DNA of 64,000 nucleotides from assembly GCA_021018995.1 (NCBI GenBank), contig CM037593.1:15032088-15096087 (forward strand), read 5' to 3'. The notes beneath the pieces were generated by a model that saw nothing but the letters and a program-made list of their open reading frames with translations, searched no databases and was not told where the DNA came from. Position numbers and translations under genes: made by a program. Positions 22,861 to 34,200 of this stretch are shown here, one piece after another (position 1 is the stretch's first letter; every line of letters begins with the position of its first letter). This DNA is from Chloranthus sessilifolius. Its lineage: Eukaryota > Streptophyta > Magnoliopsida > Chloranthales > Chloranthaceae.

Positions 22861-23840
22861 TAAAATGATGGTAGATATTTATTATTTATGATTAATTAAA
22901 TTGAAAGGAGAGAATCTATTGAATCTAGAGTATAGCTGGATCCTTGAATGCCATTGTCTTTATTTCATTTATTAATTTTGAATCATCATAGTTAGGTGTT
23001 AATAATTCATTTTGAATTAATTGAGAAATAGTAAGTTTACCATCAAAATTGTTTCCAGCTTTAGTATAAATTAGATTTAACACTCTTACGATTTAGTAGA
23101 TTTACTCACTCCTTGTGGGTTCAACATCCATAATACTTGCTCTTATCCCAGGAACTTGTGCACTTGCAATGTTACCGTCTTTTAAAAGATCAACCCGACT
23201 TTTTCAGCATTTATGAAAGGTCAATAAATCCTCCTTTGATGTTTTGATTTTCGAGAATTAAGTCCAAATATCCTTCATGAGCGTTCAATAAATCTCAACA
23301 ATTCCCTTCGTAAAAAAATAAAATCTCAACAATTCTTCTGTCCATCGTAAGAGCTTTGATCTTGACCCTAGTTGTTGATGGCTACTTCGATTTGCTATAA
23401 TTACATTCACCGACTTACAATTTCCTTTGTTGATTGTCATATCTTTGGCCACCCTTGAGGCACTCCCAATGATCTATCTTAGCCATATTCGAGGCTATCA
23501 ATCTCGTCCAATTAGTATTTTATCTAGTTAAAAGGCTTTGATGACCATTGATTCCATAAACCTTAACCCTAATTGGCTTATGATCATTTCGGATGTTGTA
23601 TCTTCACTCTGATGTCCTTCGTAGTGACATCGATCACTATTTTGGGCCCTTCGAAAATCGATGACATCTAAAGCCGACTCAATAACCCTTGCGATCTCAA
23701 AAGGTACTTCATGGCACCCCTTTGGTCCAAATTAAAAACATGAAAATATATGCGTAAAACTAATGATTGGTACTAGGTTAAATATTTATAGATTTTGCAT
23801 AAGACAACTGAGTTGGAATTTTGCACCCCTTTTAGGCCAC
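22861..23840. other. No feature recognised
   Basis: Mixed-composition sequence without a convincing reading frame, RNA gene or terminal repeat. It could be an eroded retroelement. Confidence 0.4.
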
Positions 23841-23972
23841 CTTCGGGATTTATATCCTGAGCTGATCCGACATGTACTGAATGCCTGAATTTGGGGTTCA
23901 TATGTGTCCCTGAGATTAGGCTGGTGCTCTAAGAGGCCCGAACACCTAAATTATCGAAAAAAAAAAAAACTG
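23841..23972 (+). mobile_element. 3' half of a SINE
   Basis: AGGCCACCTTCGGGATTTATATCC, CCGACATGTACTGAAT and GGTGCTCTAAGAGGCCCG followed by a 14-A tail match the body and tail of the SINE at 42680. The pol III head is missing. Confidence 0.75.
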
Positions 23973-24020
23973 ACTTGCTTCAAGCAGGGGTTAGGGAGGG
24001 TTCATTGAAGGTAGAGCCGG

Positions 24021-24206
24021 TGCTGAGCATAGGTTGGCGAGGCGGCCGCCTTGGGCCTCCTAATTTTGAGTGATAATAGACCTCCTAATTTTTAAAGGCC
24101 CATGGCCCAATAATATATATATATTTTTTCTATACTAGAGCTCCAATTTGATTCTCATTTACTAATTTGGCCTAGTCTCCCAAAATCTCAGGGCCGGCCC
24201 AATAAA
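24021..24206. mobile_element. hAT-like MITE with GGGCCGGCYCTGAG ends
   Basis: The left AGAGCCGGTGCTGAGC and right CTCAGGGCCGGCCC are inverted; CGAGGCGGCCGCCTTGGGCCTCC lies just inside. Possible TSD TTGAAGGT/ATAAAGGT with two mismatches. Ends of this type are common among plant hAT MITEs. Confidence 0.55.
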
Positions 24207-24862
24207 GGTCGAGTCAGATGCCTTATACCAAACTGATAAAAATTTTGGGTTGGGCGGATCAGGAATTGGGTCGATCCGACTTGTTGAGAGACAGGTGACA
24301 CTTAAGTGCCCCGTGGCACCTGAATACTTGTCTCCGAAAATGGCTTCCGAGTTCTCTTTTTGGCTTTTTCACTCAACAAACTAAAGCTGTACCCCTAATC
24401 TAAGCAACTAACCGCTCCATCGTGGAAACCCTTCACTGGCCTCTCCAAAACAGGTAAACTATCTAATTTTCCCCCTTTTTTTCTTCTGTTTTCTTGTTGT
24501 GATTTTTGTTAGGGAGTAAGATATTCGGTACCTGCAAATTATGTGTAATTATATGAAATTGGTAAATAATGAAGAAAAAACTGGCATCGTAAGCACAAAT
24601 TCTTGGTGGATATGCAGTTAATTCAGAACCTGTCGTTTTGAAGCTAAATACTCCTTCAAAGATTGCTCAGAGAGAGAGAGAGAGACCACCCAGACCCACA
24701 TGCCAACAATATTGTCGGTCCTGGGCTAAGGTCACCACACCGATTTTGTTCCTGGCATAGGCGTTACGTGTCACCGTACCTATCAAAAATGCGTCATTAT
24801 ATGTAAAAACCGGTCGCACCTCATAGCCCAGGCTCAGGACAAGTCTTTATGCAATGTGGGAC

Positions 24863-24866
<4 letters not shown>
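24207..24866. other. No gene recognised; C-rich leader-like stretch
   Basis: Contains a short hairpin (GTGCCCCGTGGCAC) near 24310. A segment at 24690-24860 is bracketed by GAGAGAGA runs and ends GCAATGTGGGACTATC, possibly a retroelement scrap. Confidence 0.35.

Positions 24867-24928
<62 letters not shown>
24867..24928. repeat. (GA)n microsatellite
   Basis: About 31 GA units. A complementary (CT)n tract of about 19 units lies at 25390-25427, flanked by a duplicated CTGATTAGTRATGGAGATGAA phrase. Confidence 0.95.
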
Positions 24929-24933
<5 letters not shown>

Positions 24934-24949
24934 TTAATATTAGGTTAGC

Positions 24950-25330
24950 AGCCACGCACAAAGTGGTTTAGTACTTGAGTCACTTTTTGGGATGCTAGCC
25001 ATGTTATTCAATATGTGTACCCATGTCATAGGCGCTTCATGATCTAATTATCTTTCATATAAAATCTTGAGATGAAAAAGGATCTCTATTGTTTGATTCA
25101 AAACAGTCAAACACAATCTAAAACAGTGTTAATTTTTTTTTTTATTTCATTTGACCACATTGAATGGGACAATGGAAATTGTCTATTGATCTTGAGATCA
25201 TGGTGTTAAATCACATGGAACATATGATGATTTCACATGGCACACATCCCAAAAGTTGACCAAGTACAAGTGCATCCATGCTTGGGCTTAATTGGCTATC
25301 TACACTTCTTCCGTAAGTTTTTTGGGGGCG
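24950..25330. mobile_element. Degenerate MITE of the ATGATCTCAAGATCTATTGTG family
   Basis: CTTTTTGGGATGC...ATCTTGAGATG...TTTGATTCAAAACAGTCAAAC on the left and GATCTTGAGATCATGG...TTTCACATGGCACACATCCCAAAAG on the right are inverted arms of the family seen at 4710 and 2850. Confidence 0.5.
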
Positions 25331-25388
25331 GGGGAGGGGGGGTGTCACTCTCTCTTTTCTGATTAGTGATGGAGATGAATTATTTTTT

Positions 25389-25429
<41 letters not shown>

Positions 25430-25555
25430 TCTGATTAGTAATGGAGATGAATCTCTTTAAGAACACGTTCCCAGCGTGGAGTCTTTGGGTAAATGCCTAG
25501 ATGCGGGGTTCAAGCACTTAGTGTCCATGTGGCACACATCCCCCTAAGGTTCCGA

Positions 25556-26722
25556 TGTAGGACAAAACGCTAAAACCAGAATTATGCGTTTGAAAATCAA
25601 TTTTTATTTTTATTGAGCAGTGGAAATATTCAAAATCAACCCAAAGACACTTAAATTATTCAATTTAGGACTTAGGTTCGGTCTGGTGTATCACACCGTT
25701 TGCAATTGATCCTTTTCCGTTCTAGAAAATAGGGTTCCGAAGAGAGAACTTGATTTTTGATCTAGTCTAGGGCACCAAGTGACAATCTCCATGTTGTCTC
25801 TTCACTCCTCTAGGGTTTGAAGAATTTAAAAGGCCCGAACAGTTTTAAATTGATCAAAGGAAAAATTATATGTTCAATCAAATGAAATCAATGGATAAAT
25901 TTCAGCAACTCAAATTAAAACAAGGTATTTTAATCACAAAACTAAAATAATAAATTACTTAATAAATAATCCAGAAGTTAGATAAGAAAGATAGAAGATC
26001 CAAGGAATTTCAACTAGGAAAATAATTGGCTTCCACCAAACCCTATGGGGAAAGAAGAATTGCTCTTCGGTAGTGAAAGAATCACTCTGTCATTGAAAAC
26101 TCATCTCAAGTTCTCTAGAATTCGCTCAAAGTAAAATATCATTCATTAATAATCAATAAACTACCTTAAAGTTGTCTTTACGATGCTTTAAATAGGCATA
26201 AAAACCCTAATCTAACCTAATCTCTCATAGTTAAATTAAACAACCCAAAAGGCAACTTTTCGTCCAAACTTTTGGACCACTGCGACAATTCTGGTTCATA
26301 TTCGCCCGTGTGGGAACTGGGTTCACACACGCGAGATCGTGGAGCCCACATTGCTCCAGAAATCGCTGTCATCGTGAGCACAGAAGTCAGACTCACCGCG
26401 CGAGTTTCACAAATTCTAATTCCTGCGTTCTGTGTGATCCCGCATGCGCGAGACTGGAACTCGCGCACGTGAAATTATGCAGAATACACTTTCCTGTTCT
26501 TCAGCTCTCTTCTCTCTCTCTCTCTCCTATCTTTACTCCATGTGCATGCCTTCCCAATGTGGGATCTTCTAGCATAGTGTTTACCCGTACATTGGTCTTT
26601 GAAACTTTGGGTTTCTTCTCGCGATTCCCATACACATCGTATTAGTAGATTTCCCCATTAGGTTCACTCCTCCCTAAGGATTTTTAGAAAAAAGTGCAAA
26701 AATATACTATTAGAAAATATAC
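25556..26722 (-). mobile_element. LTR of the gypsy-like family (minus orientation), right edge unresolved
   Basis: The left edge TGTAGGACAAAACGC is the complement of an LTR end like GCGTTT-GTCC-CA seen in the solo LTRs. ACCAAACCCTATGGGGAAAG and AGAAGAATTGCTCTTC match the gypsy LTR near 30000 (CCAAATCCACATGGGGAAAG). A TATA-like TTTAAATAGGC lies at 26190. The matching outer edge and TSD were not found, and a 320-bp duplication overlaps its right side. Confidence 0.5.
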
Positions 26723-27042
26723 AGGCGAGTTTCACAAATTCTAACTCCTACGTTCTGTGTGATCCCACATGCTCGAGACTGGAACTTGTGCGCGTGAAAT
26801 TATGCAGAATACACTTTCCTGCTCGTTCGCTCTTCTTCAGCTCTCTTACCTCTCCTATCTTTACTCCATGTGCATGCCTTCCCAATGTGGGGTCTTCTAA
26901 CATAGTGTTTACGCGTACATTGGTCTTTGAAACTTTGGGTTTCTTCTCACGATTCCCATACACATCGTACCAGTAGATTTCCTCATCAGGTTCACTCCTC
27001 CCTAAAGATTTTTTGAAAAAAGTGCAAAAATATACTGTTAGA
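26400..27042. repeat. Divergent tandem duplication, about 320-bp units
   Basis: The segment 26400-26722 recurs at 26725-27042 in the same orientation (GCGAGTTTCACAAATTCTAA, TTATGCAGAATACACTTTCC, ATGCCTTCCCAATGTGGG, GTGCAAAAATATACT). There are several substitutions and small indels. ORFs repeated in both units are products of the duplication. Confidence 0.9.
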
Positions 27043-27162
27043 TGAGACGGATAGTGATTTGATGAAATACTTCACCATTTATTTTTACCCCAGTGGTCAC
27101 CATTAGAGTTTTTTTTAATAAAAATGGATCACCCTTGTGCCTAAACCTGTGGCACCCAAACA

Positions 27163-27339
27163 CTAGTTTGAGTGCGATTTGATGCATCTGTCACGCATCA
27201 AGCGTTCATGTGCTGGGCTGCCGGGCGCTCTCCCAAAGTCTCTGTTGTCAATATCCAAGTATTTACAATAGCTGCTAGCCATATATACAAATAGGAGGAA
27301 CAAGATTACACCAGCTGATAGAATAACTCCACTAACCCC
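27163..27339 (-). other. Short hypothetical frame with a membrane-like segment
   Basis: Read on the minus strand, the frame gives SGVILSAGVILFLLFVYMAS, one strongly hydrophobic stretch of about 20 residues. It continues SYCKYLDIDNRDFGRAPGSP and AHERLMRDRC to a stop. The open frame extends upstream into the adjacent solo LTR, so only this part predates that insertion. I do not recognise a family. It could be a last-exon fragment of a host gene or chance. Confidence 0.25.
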
Positions 27340-27344
27340 TATTC

Positions 27345-28422
27345 TGACGGGGAAGCCAACATTGTAGACGTTGGATAAAGACCATTTCGCGTGTACCGAT
27401 GTCGGAAGAAGCGGAACGGAAACGGAGATCAAAACCCGACTTAAAGAATCAGCGTGCTGGAGCAACGCCAGTCAATCGATCGACATCTAGTATTCGATCG
27501 ATTGACCGTGGCCACTTAAAGAATCAGCGTGCTGGAGCAATGCTACTCAATCGATCGACATCTGGTATTCGATCGATTGACTGTGGCCTGTGAGGAACTA
27601 ATTCTGATGATATATATTAGTCAATCGATCAAATACCAGATATCGATCGATTGACTGCACCAGAATTCGAATTTGAATTTTAAGGGCATACTTATCTTTG
27701 TTTATATTTGTTTTAGGGTTTTATTTTCTTTTGTGAGGCCTCCTATATAAGGTCTCTAAATACACATTGTAAGGGGATGATTGCTTATGAATGAAAGCTA
27801 TTGCTTGTGTGCTTGAGATGAGTCATTGTTGAAGAGTGATTCTTCTTCACTTCCCGAGAAGAGTTTGGTGTGAAGCTTAAAATCTATCTTCTACCTATTT
27901 CTTCAATTTTTATTTTCTTTCTCTGCTTGTTTTGATCCCATAAACCATAAATCCAGCCATTATCCCTTTTCCAAAACCCCAAAATCAGAATCATTGATTC
28001 AAACCAATCTCATAAATCCCTAATTCAGTCACCCAACCAGAAATACCCCGAAATTCAAAACCCAACGATCCATCAGAACCATTGAATCAATCTGATTCAA
28101 ACTCTAGATCTTACACGAGCCGTTAACTAACCCGAATCAAAACTCCTTAGAGGACTCATGATCCCATCATTGAATCCTGAGCGGTGCCTTAATCTGGAAA
28201 AGCTAGATTCCTACCTCTAGAACCGATCTACCCTGCGAATCTAACAGATCTAGCGCACAGACCGGACCCTACTCAAATCAAGTGGGATCTCCCAATGGAA
28301 AACTACGAAACCCTAAGGTATCTGCATTAATTTCATAGTTTATTATTTAATTAATTTAGTTTAATTTCGGCAATTAATTAAATCATGACATTCACGTAGT
28401 TTAGGGTCCTTGTCCCGCATCA
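27345..28422 (+). mobile_element. Solo LTR (gypsy-like family)
   Basis: It starts TGACGGGGAAGCC and ends GTCCCGCATCA. Flanks TATTC (27340-27344) and TACTC (28423-28427) are a 5-bp TSD with one mismatch. A TATA-like CTATATAAGG lies near 27740. The U3-like part holds a 76-bp tandem pair (27440-27590) and three GTCAATCGATCGA...TCGATCGATTGAC palindromes. Its start and end resemble those of the solo LTR at 40188. Confidence 0.7.
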
Positions 28423-28427
28423 TACTC

Positions 28428-29268
28428 CCTACTCCCCTGCTTAATGCAGCCCCACCTTTGCTTGCCCATTTAATTCACATCTCAGCTTTTATAGTGCCTC
28501 CCTGCAATTTTAGAGCCATTGCCCACCTTATTGTACAGTCATTGATCAGACGTTTTAGATCGTCAATTGAGTACTTTCCTACTATTATTTCTTTCCTTCG
28601 ATAAACATCAAAGGACAGGAACCGGGATCAACTTCCATAGAAGCCACTTCCTTTGCACTGGGACCATTTCCCACATGGCACAGAGGTCTGCCTAAAATTT
28701 GCCCAAACATTGAAATGCCTTTTTCTGTTGGGTTTGTGCTTTTGTTTTGCATATGCTCTGACATGCTGCAACTGTTATTGTTTTTGAATTTTAGATAATT
28801 ATATAAAATTATTAATTCTTGTTTTTTGGAGGAATGGATCAGTTGAATGTTTCATTGGTGATCTACTGATCTTGTTACTCCTGTTTCCGACCTGTTCCTT
28901 ATTTATTTATTTTTCTCTCTTAAAAGAAGGGGAGTTTACACCTTTGTGTTTATTGCACTGATGAATAGTTTTCTGAATTATGAAAAATATACAAATTTGT
29001 ATATCATTGTGTTGAAGTTCAAGAAGGGTGTTGAACTTTTTAGAAAAAGCAGGTTTGTTCATTTTTTCGTTCTGATATATTTGTATTCTGACTTGAGTCC
29101 AGTCATTGGAAGCATGCTTGTTTTTTCTTAGGATGTGATAACTTACCTAATTATAAAATCCATCTATGTTTATTCCTTTTTAGCTCCTCTTAATTAGGTG
29201 ATATGCGTTGCTCTCAATTAAGATCTCACTTTCTTAAGTCCAGGTGCATGGGTTTTGATCCTCTCCAC
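28428..29268. other. No feature recognised
   Basis: T-rich sequence with short frames only. It lies between a solo LTR and the copia 5' LTR, so it may be pre-insertion host DNA. Confidence 0.4.
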
Positions 29269-29494
29269 TGTTGGGTATGATATATTTGTCTTGGCGTGTA
29301 TAGACCCAGTGTGGGTGTGTAGATAGTTACGTTGGTGTGTGTGAGTACTTTTATTTCTTTCCTCTTTATGTAAGTTGGTGTGCCAACAACAGGTTGTAAG
29401 TGGTATAAATATTAATGAATGAAGGGTTTGAGGATAATAACTCAACCCTAATTTCCTTACTCTTCTTCTTCCTCTCTCCTCACCTAAACCTAAC
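29269..29494 (+). mobile_element. Ty1/copia 5' LTR (interrupted)
   Basis: TGTTGGGTATGATATATTTG to ACCTAAACCTAAC repeats, with about 10% divergence, the 3' LTR at 38402 (shared TTTATGTAAGTTGGTGTGCC, GGTATAAATATTA, GAGGATAATAACTCAACCC). The TATA-like GTATAAATA lies at about 29403. The copy stops at 29494, where the gypsy element begins. Confidence 0.8.
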
Positions 29495-30253
29495 TGACGC
29501 GGGACAGCGACGCTAGAATGAATATGAGATGCTAATTGCCAAAATTAAACCAATTAATCGAGCCATTAAACTTAAATTAAAGCGATACCTTAGGGTTTTG
29601 TGGACTTCATCTTAGTTAACCATGCTAGGTTCGCTTAGGGTTCAATCCGGTGCACGAATCCTTTAGAATGGAGGAAGGTACAATCGTAGAGATAGAACTC
29701 TAGCATCCTCTAAGTTTGGGCGTTTGCTCGTGGATCGATGTGGATTCTTGTAGCTCCTCGCTAGGGCTTTCCAATCGATTGGATCATCGGTTGCAAATAG
29801 AGCAATCTCGAGCCCAATGATGGTTGTGGATCGAGTGGTTGTGATTGGAATCAATCCACAAGGATGGGCATCAAGGTTGTTCAATAATTAGGGTTTTAAG
29901 CAATCAAATGGATGTAAATAAATGCAAGAAAGTAGCAAGCAAAATAGAAAAGTGGGAATGAGAAGATCAAAGAATTAAATGAGCCTCTCACCAAATCCAC
30001 ATGGGGAAAGAAGAATCACTCTTCACATGCTCATCTCAATCTCTCAATGCAAAGCATTTCCATTAAAATCTACCAATGCCAAATTTGACTTACATAAGGA
30101 CCTTATATAGTAGGTACCAAAGAGATAAAACCCTAAAATAGTTAAGTACAATAATACCCAAAGTAGAAAATTACATTAGGAAGAAAATACAAAAGAAGAG
30201 ATATAAAGAAAGAGGACGAGAAGGGAAATTGCGTGGCTTCCGTCACTTAAAAC

Positions 30254-33200
30254 CGTGGTTTTAAAATTCGATGAGTCAACTCGATTCGACCCAGTTTCGA
30301 GTTGACTCGTCTATAGGCTCGATTTGGGCTTTGACTCAGTCGACTCGACGAGTAGACTTGAAAACTCGACCGAGTTTGTCGACTCTGTGAGTTGACTTAA
30401 GTTTCATAACATTTGGGCTGACGGGGGTTTTAAAGGAATTTTAAGGGCATACTTGTAATTCTGGCCTTTTATATATTTAAGGGCTCTCCCTCAACAAAAA
30501 CTCGACGAGAAAGACGAAGAAAGAAGAAAGAAGAAGAAAGAAGAAGAAGAAGCAAGAAGAAAGGAGAAGAAGAAGCCCTCAACCCTGAGCCACCCCTCTC
30601 GTGCCCTAAATGTGAGTTTTTTTTTTTTCACTTTGTAAGCCCTAAAATCTGTTTTTTTGTTTTTTCTTTTTTCACGATTGCGCCGCAGATTTGAATCGTG
30701 CCCTAAAATCTTTTTTTTTTTTTTTCACTTTATAAGCCACAAGTGCCTTAAAATCCGTTTTTTTTTCACTTTATATTCATATATATAGATATATGTATAT
30801 ATATGTATATTATATATCAAATTATTAATATCATTGTCACTTAATTCTAGATAGTAGTGCACAATTTATGTTCATTGTTGCCATATATTAGTGCCCAATA
30901 TCTGTAAACGTTTTCCCTTCGTACACAAATTAACCACTTGTTTATTGATTTTTTTATTTTTATTTTTTTATCATGTAGTATATTAATATTCAATCATAGA
31001 AATGGAACAAAATTCTGGTACTGCTAGTGAAGCATCAAATCCTTCTCTACCATTAGAGATCGACACCCCTCATTTATCCGACCCGGGATGGTCGCATGGT
31101 ACCGCGGTTACCGAGGATAAAAAAAATGAGGCGTAATTATTGTTCTACCGAAATGTGGGGGGGATTAATAGACTTAAGCATCATTTGGCCAAAATCAAGG
31201 GAGATGCCAAGACATATTGGAAAGTTTTAGATCGTGTATTTGCTTCAATGAAAGAGCTTTTGATGAAAAACAAGGAAGAAAGTAAGAAGAGAAAAGAATA
31301 TATCAGTGACTTGGAGAGTTTTGGAAGTAGAATTGACACTAAAGTCGAGGATGGAGAAAATATTTCAACTAGATCAAAAAGAGGTAAAGATGTTGCTAAC
31401 ATGTCACAGAAGAAGGTGATGACATGTATGGATAAGGCATCCAGAAAGCGTGTATGTGAGACGATAGCTTGTTGGTTTTATCATGCTGCTATTCTATTCC
31501 ATGCAGCTGACTCCATTTATTTTCCGAAGGTGTGCGAGGTGATAGCCTTGTATGGTCAAGGTTTCAAGGCTCCAACACTGTATGAGTTATTCGGCCCTCT
31601 TTTACAGTCGGAAGTTGAAGTGGTCAAATTTTACCTAAATGAGTTCACAACATCATGGAGTGAGTGGTTGTTCGATTATGTCAAATGGGTGGAAAGATCA
31701 GAATGGACGAAAATTAATTAATTTTTTGGTGTCCTGTCCACGTGGTACAATGCTTATTAGATCGATCGATGCATCCAAAATTGAACAAAATGCAATGAAT
31801 TTGTTTAATTTACTGGATAATATTGTAGAAGTTGGGGAAGAAAATATTATTCAAGTGATAACAGATAATCCGACGAACTATGTTGCTATTGGAAAGTTAC
31901 TAATGGCGAAGAAAAAACATTTGTATTGGAGTTCGTGTGCAGCTCATAGCCTTGATCTCATCATTGAGGCAATTGGGAAAATGTACTGCATATCAGAAAT
32001 TATAAAAAAATGTAAACGGGCAACAAAGTTTATTTACAACAAGGGAAGACTGTTGGCTATGATGAGGAGATATATAGGTGAAAGTGAGCTCCTGTCAGGG
32101 GTCACTCATTTTGGTACAAACTTCATCCTTCTTGATAGCCTCATCGAGCAGGTAATAAAAGTTAGTATTTTAATTTTTTATTATTAAAATTTAAATTTAA
32201 ATAAAGTTAATATAATATTACAATGTCTAAATGTATTTTATTTTTTTTGTATTCACAGAGGGCTGCCCTGAAGAAGATGTTTCTTTCTGAAGAATGTGCC
32301 ACCTCTAAATTTGCAAAGTCGAGGAGAAGGAGGTTGAGAGTATAATAACTAATGTGAGCCTATGGAGAAAGTTGGATGAGATCCATATAGTGTCTTAAAG
32401 TATGTGGAAGGTGAAAAACCGGCAATGGGTGAGATATATGATCGAATGGACAAGGCCAAAATGCAAATTGCCGAAGCCCACAACCACAATGAGGCACAAT
32501 ATGAGAAATATTGGAAGGCTATTGATGACAGATGGGATTCAACTCTTCACTCTCCTTTACATGCTGCTGGTTATTTTCTCAATCTATGAATTCATTTCCA
32601 GCCTGACATTTCAAAACATCCTGAGATCCGGCATGGCTTGCAATAAGTAATTGATTTACTTGAACGGGATCTTGATGTTGGACAAGTATATTAGATTAAT
32701 AAATTACATTAGTAAACTTCATATTTTACACCATTGATCATGTGATGAGTGATATTAAAGTTTACATTTTTTTAGATAGCTTATTACAATGACGCAATGC
32801 ATACATTTGGAATGGAAAAAACCATTATCAGTAGGACTAGATTATCTCCTGGTAAGTATTACTTGTGATTTAATTTTGGTTAGTTATATTATTTCTTAAG
32901 TCAAATTATATATATATATATATATTTATTTATATAACAATTCTTTAAATATAATTGCAGTTGCTTGGTGGCAATCTTATGGTGGTTGTGCTCCATACCT
33001 CCAATGTATTGCGGTTCGCATCTTAAGTCAGGGGTGTTCATCATCTGGTTGTGAAAGAAACTGGAGTATTTTCGACCAGATTTATACAAAAAAAAAGGAA
33101 CCGCCAAAAGCAACGGAAGTTGAATGATTTAATCTACATTCATTATAATTTGAGGCTTCGAGAAAAAAATATTGAAGAGACATGACTCAAATTATGATCC

Positions 33201-33457
33201 CGCCAATCTTGACATTATTTTTGTTGACAGTGAGATTGATGGGTGAATCTATAAAAATGAGCACTTGGAAGATACTAAGTCATGGTTGAATGACATGGAT
33301 ACGACAGAGGAAGAAAATTAGGAAATGGGAGATGGAGAGTTAACCTTTTGTTTAAATGTAATGAATATTTAGAATTTAGATGGATGTTGTTTTATGAATT
33401 TCTAATTATTAAATGGATGAGATATGGACAACAATGAATTTTCATCTATTAAATATT

Positions 33458-33510
<53 letters not shown>

Positions 33511-33603
33511 TATTTTAAATAACCCGAGTCGGACCAATTTCCCCCATTGACTCTACTCAGATGATTTCCGAGTCGAGTCGAGTTTCCGTGTTTTAAATCC
33601 TTG
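30254..33603 (+). mobile_element. hAT transposon, structurally complete but dead
   Basis: The ends CGTGGTTTTAAAATTCG and (complement) CAAGGATTTAAAACACGG are flanked by a perfect 8-bp TSD CTTAAAAC (30246-30253, 33604-33611). Both subterminal zones are dense in GACTCG/CGAGTC words, including CGAGTCGAGTCGAG. An AG-rich leader (30500-30580), transposase remnants (31002-33180) and an (AT)n tract (33465-33506) fill the middle. It inserted into the gypsy LTR. The element at 48095 is its internally deleted relative. Confidence 0.93.
31002..33180 (+). pseudogene. hAT transposase pseudogene (BED, DUF659, dimerisation domain)
   Basis: It starts MEQNSGTASEASNP, then LSDPGWSHGTAV and a damaged BED finger. 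There, the first Cys is replaced (RRNYC against RCNYC in the copy at 50.3 kb) and a frameshift follows. 31140-31660 encodes INRLKHHLAKIKGDAKTYWK to FGPLLQSEVEVVKFYLNEFT. After a frameshift near 31665, a DUF659-like part follows (CSIMSNGWKD, PRGTMLIRSIDAS, HLYWSSCAAHSLDLII). A likely intron spans 32152-32258 (CAG|gtaata...tcacag). Then ECATSKFAKS and AMGEIYDRMDKAKMQIAEA. The last block, 32961-33175, is the hAT C-terminal dimerisation domain (SSSGCERNWSIFDQIYTKK, YNLRLREK). Stops and frameshifts prevent an intact product. Confidence 0.9.
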
Positions 33604-33869
33604 CTTAAAACAACTTGGATTCTCTCTCGGGCGAGAATGGAACTCGCTTGGGTGACAATCCAAGTGAATCTTGCTTCGGTGAGATGCCCCACTTGGAGTA
33701 AGCTTGGCTCTGGTCGTTTGGACAACCTATTTCACTTCAACTTAAGAATTCTGGTCGCTTGGGCGACTCCATCCTTGCCCGGGTGACTAGAATTAACTTT
33801 TAACTCCTTCTAGCTCCTTGGCTATCTTCATTTGGCGTTGTGGTTGGACCAACATTTCCTACTTCCTGG

Positions 33870-34200
33870 AGATCATTCTCGTGGTCGATGACTCTTCCGT
33901 TTCTTCATCCTTTGATAAATTTGATGTGGCCCGAACTCGAGATCCATAACGTCGACTTCTCCGCTAATTCCCCCAGACCAAAAGGGCTCCATCACCGATG
34001 AAGTACTCTCGTGATATCGGTTGGTAATGTCGAGGTCTAAGTAGGGCACCTCTTCTTTACTCACCCAAGTATTTTCAAATTCCGGCTTGCCAACCCACTT
34101 CACTAAATATTTTTGAAACCCTCCACTAAGTGGAAACCACAAGATCATCCAAGATCTTCTCGATTATCTCTCTTTTGGTGGGGTTGGGATAGGATCATGA
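33870..34200 (-). pseudogene. Gypsy chromodomain (C-terminal end of integrase)
   Basis: The minus frame 34148-33873 contains GGFQKYLVKWVGKPEFENTW followed by VSKEEVPYLDLD, the aromatic/LVKW pattern of the chromodomain in Ty3/gypsy chromoviruses. A frameshift separates it from the preceding PHQKRDNREDL segment. It abuts the PPT and LTR as expected for the 3' end of pol. Confidence 0.8.

Larger units (their letters stand above)
29495..33854 (-). mobile_element. Gypsy 3' LTR split by a hAT element
   Basis: On the minus strand the LTR starts TGTTGGTCCAACC at 33854 and ends GTCGCTGTCCCGCGTCA at 29495. A purine-rich tract (CCAGGAAGTAGGAAA) lies just upstream, at 33855-33869, as expected for a PPT. 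Removing the 3350-bp hAT and its 8-bp duplication leaves about 1.0 kb, similar to the solo LTRs. CTAAC at 29490-29494 is the likely left TSD. Confidence 0.75.

Noticed and set aside
26217..26645. Overlapping 60-110 codon frames
   Set aside because: They lie in an LTR-like segment and are partly repeated by the tandem duplication; peptides are unrelated to known families.
31181..31402. Minus-strand hydrophobic frame
   Set aside because: Antisense shadow of the hAT transposase coding sequence.
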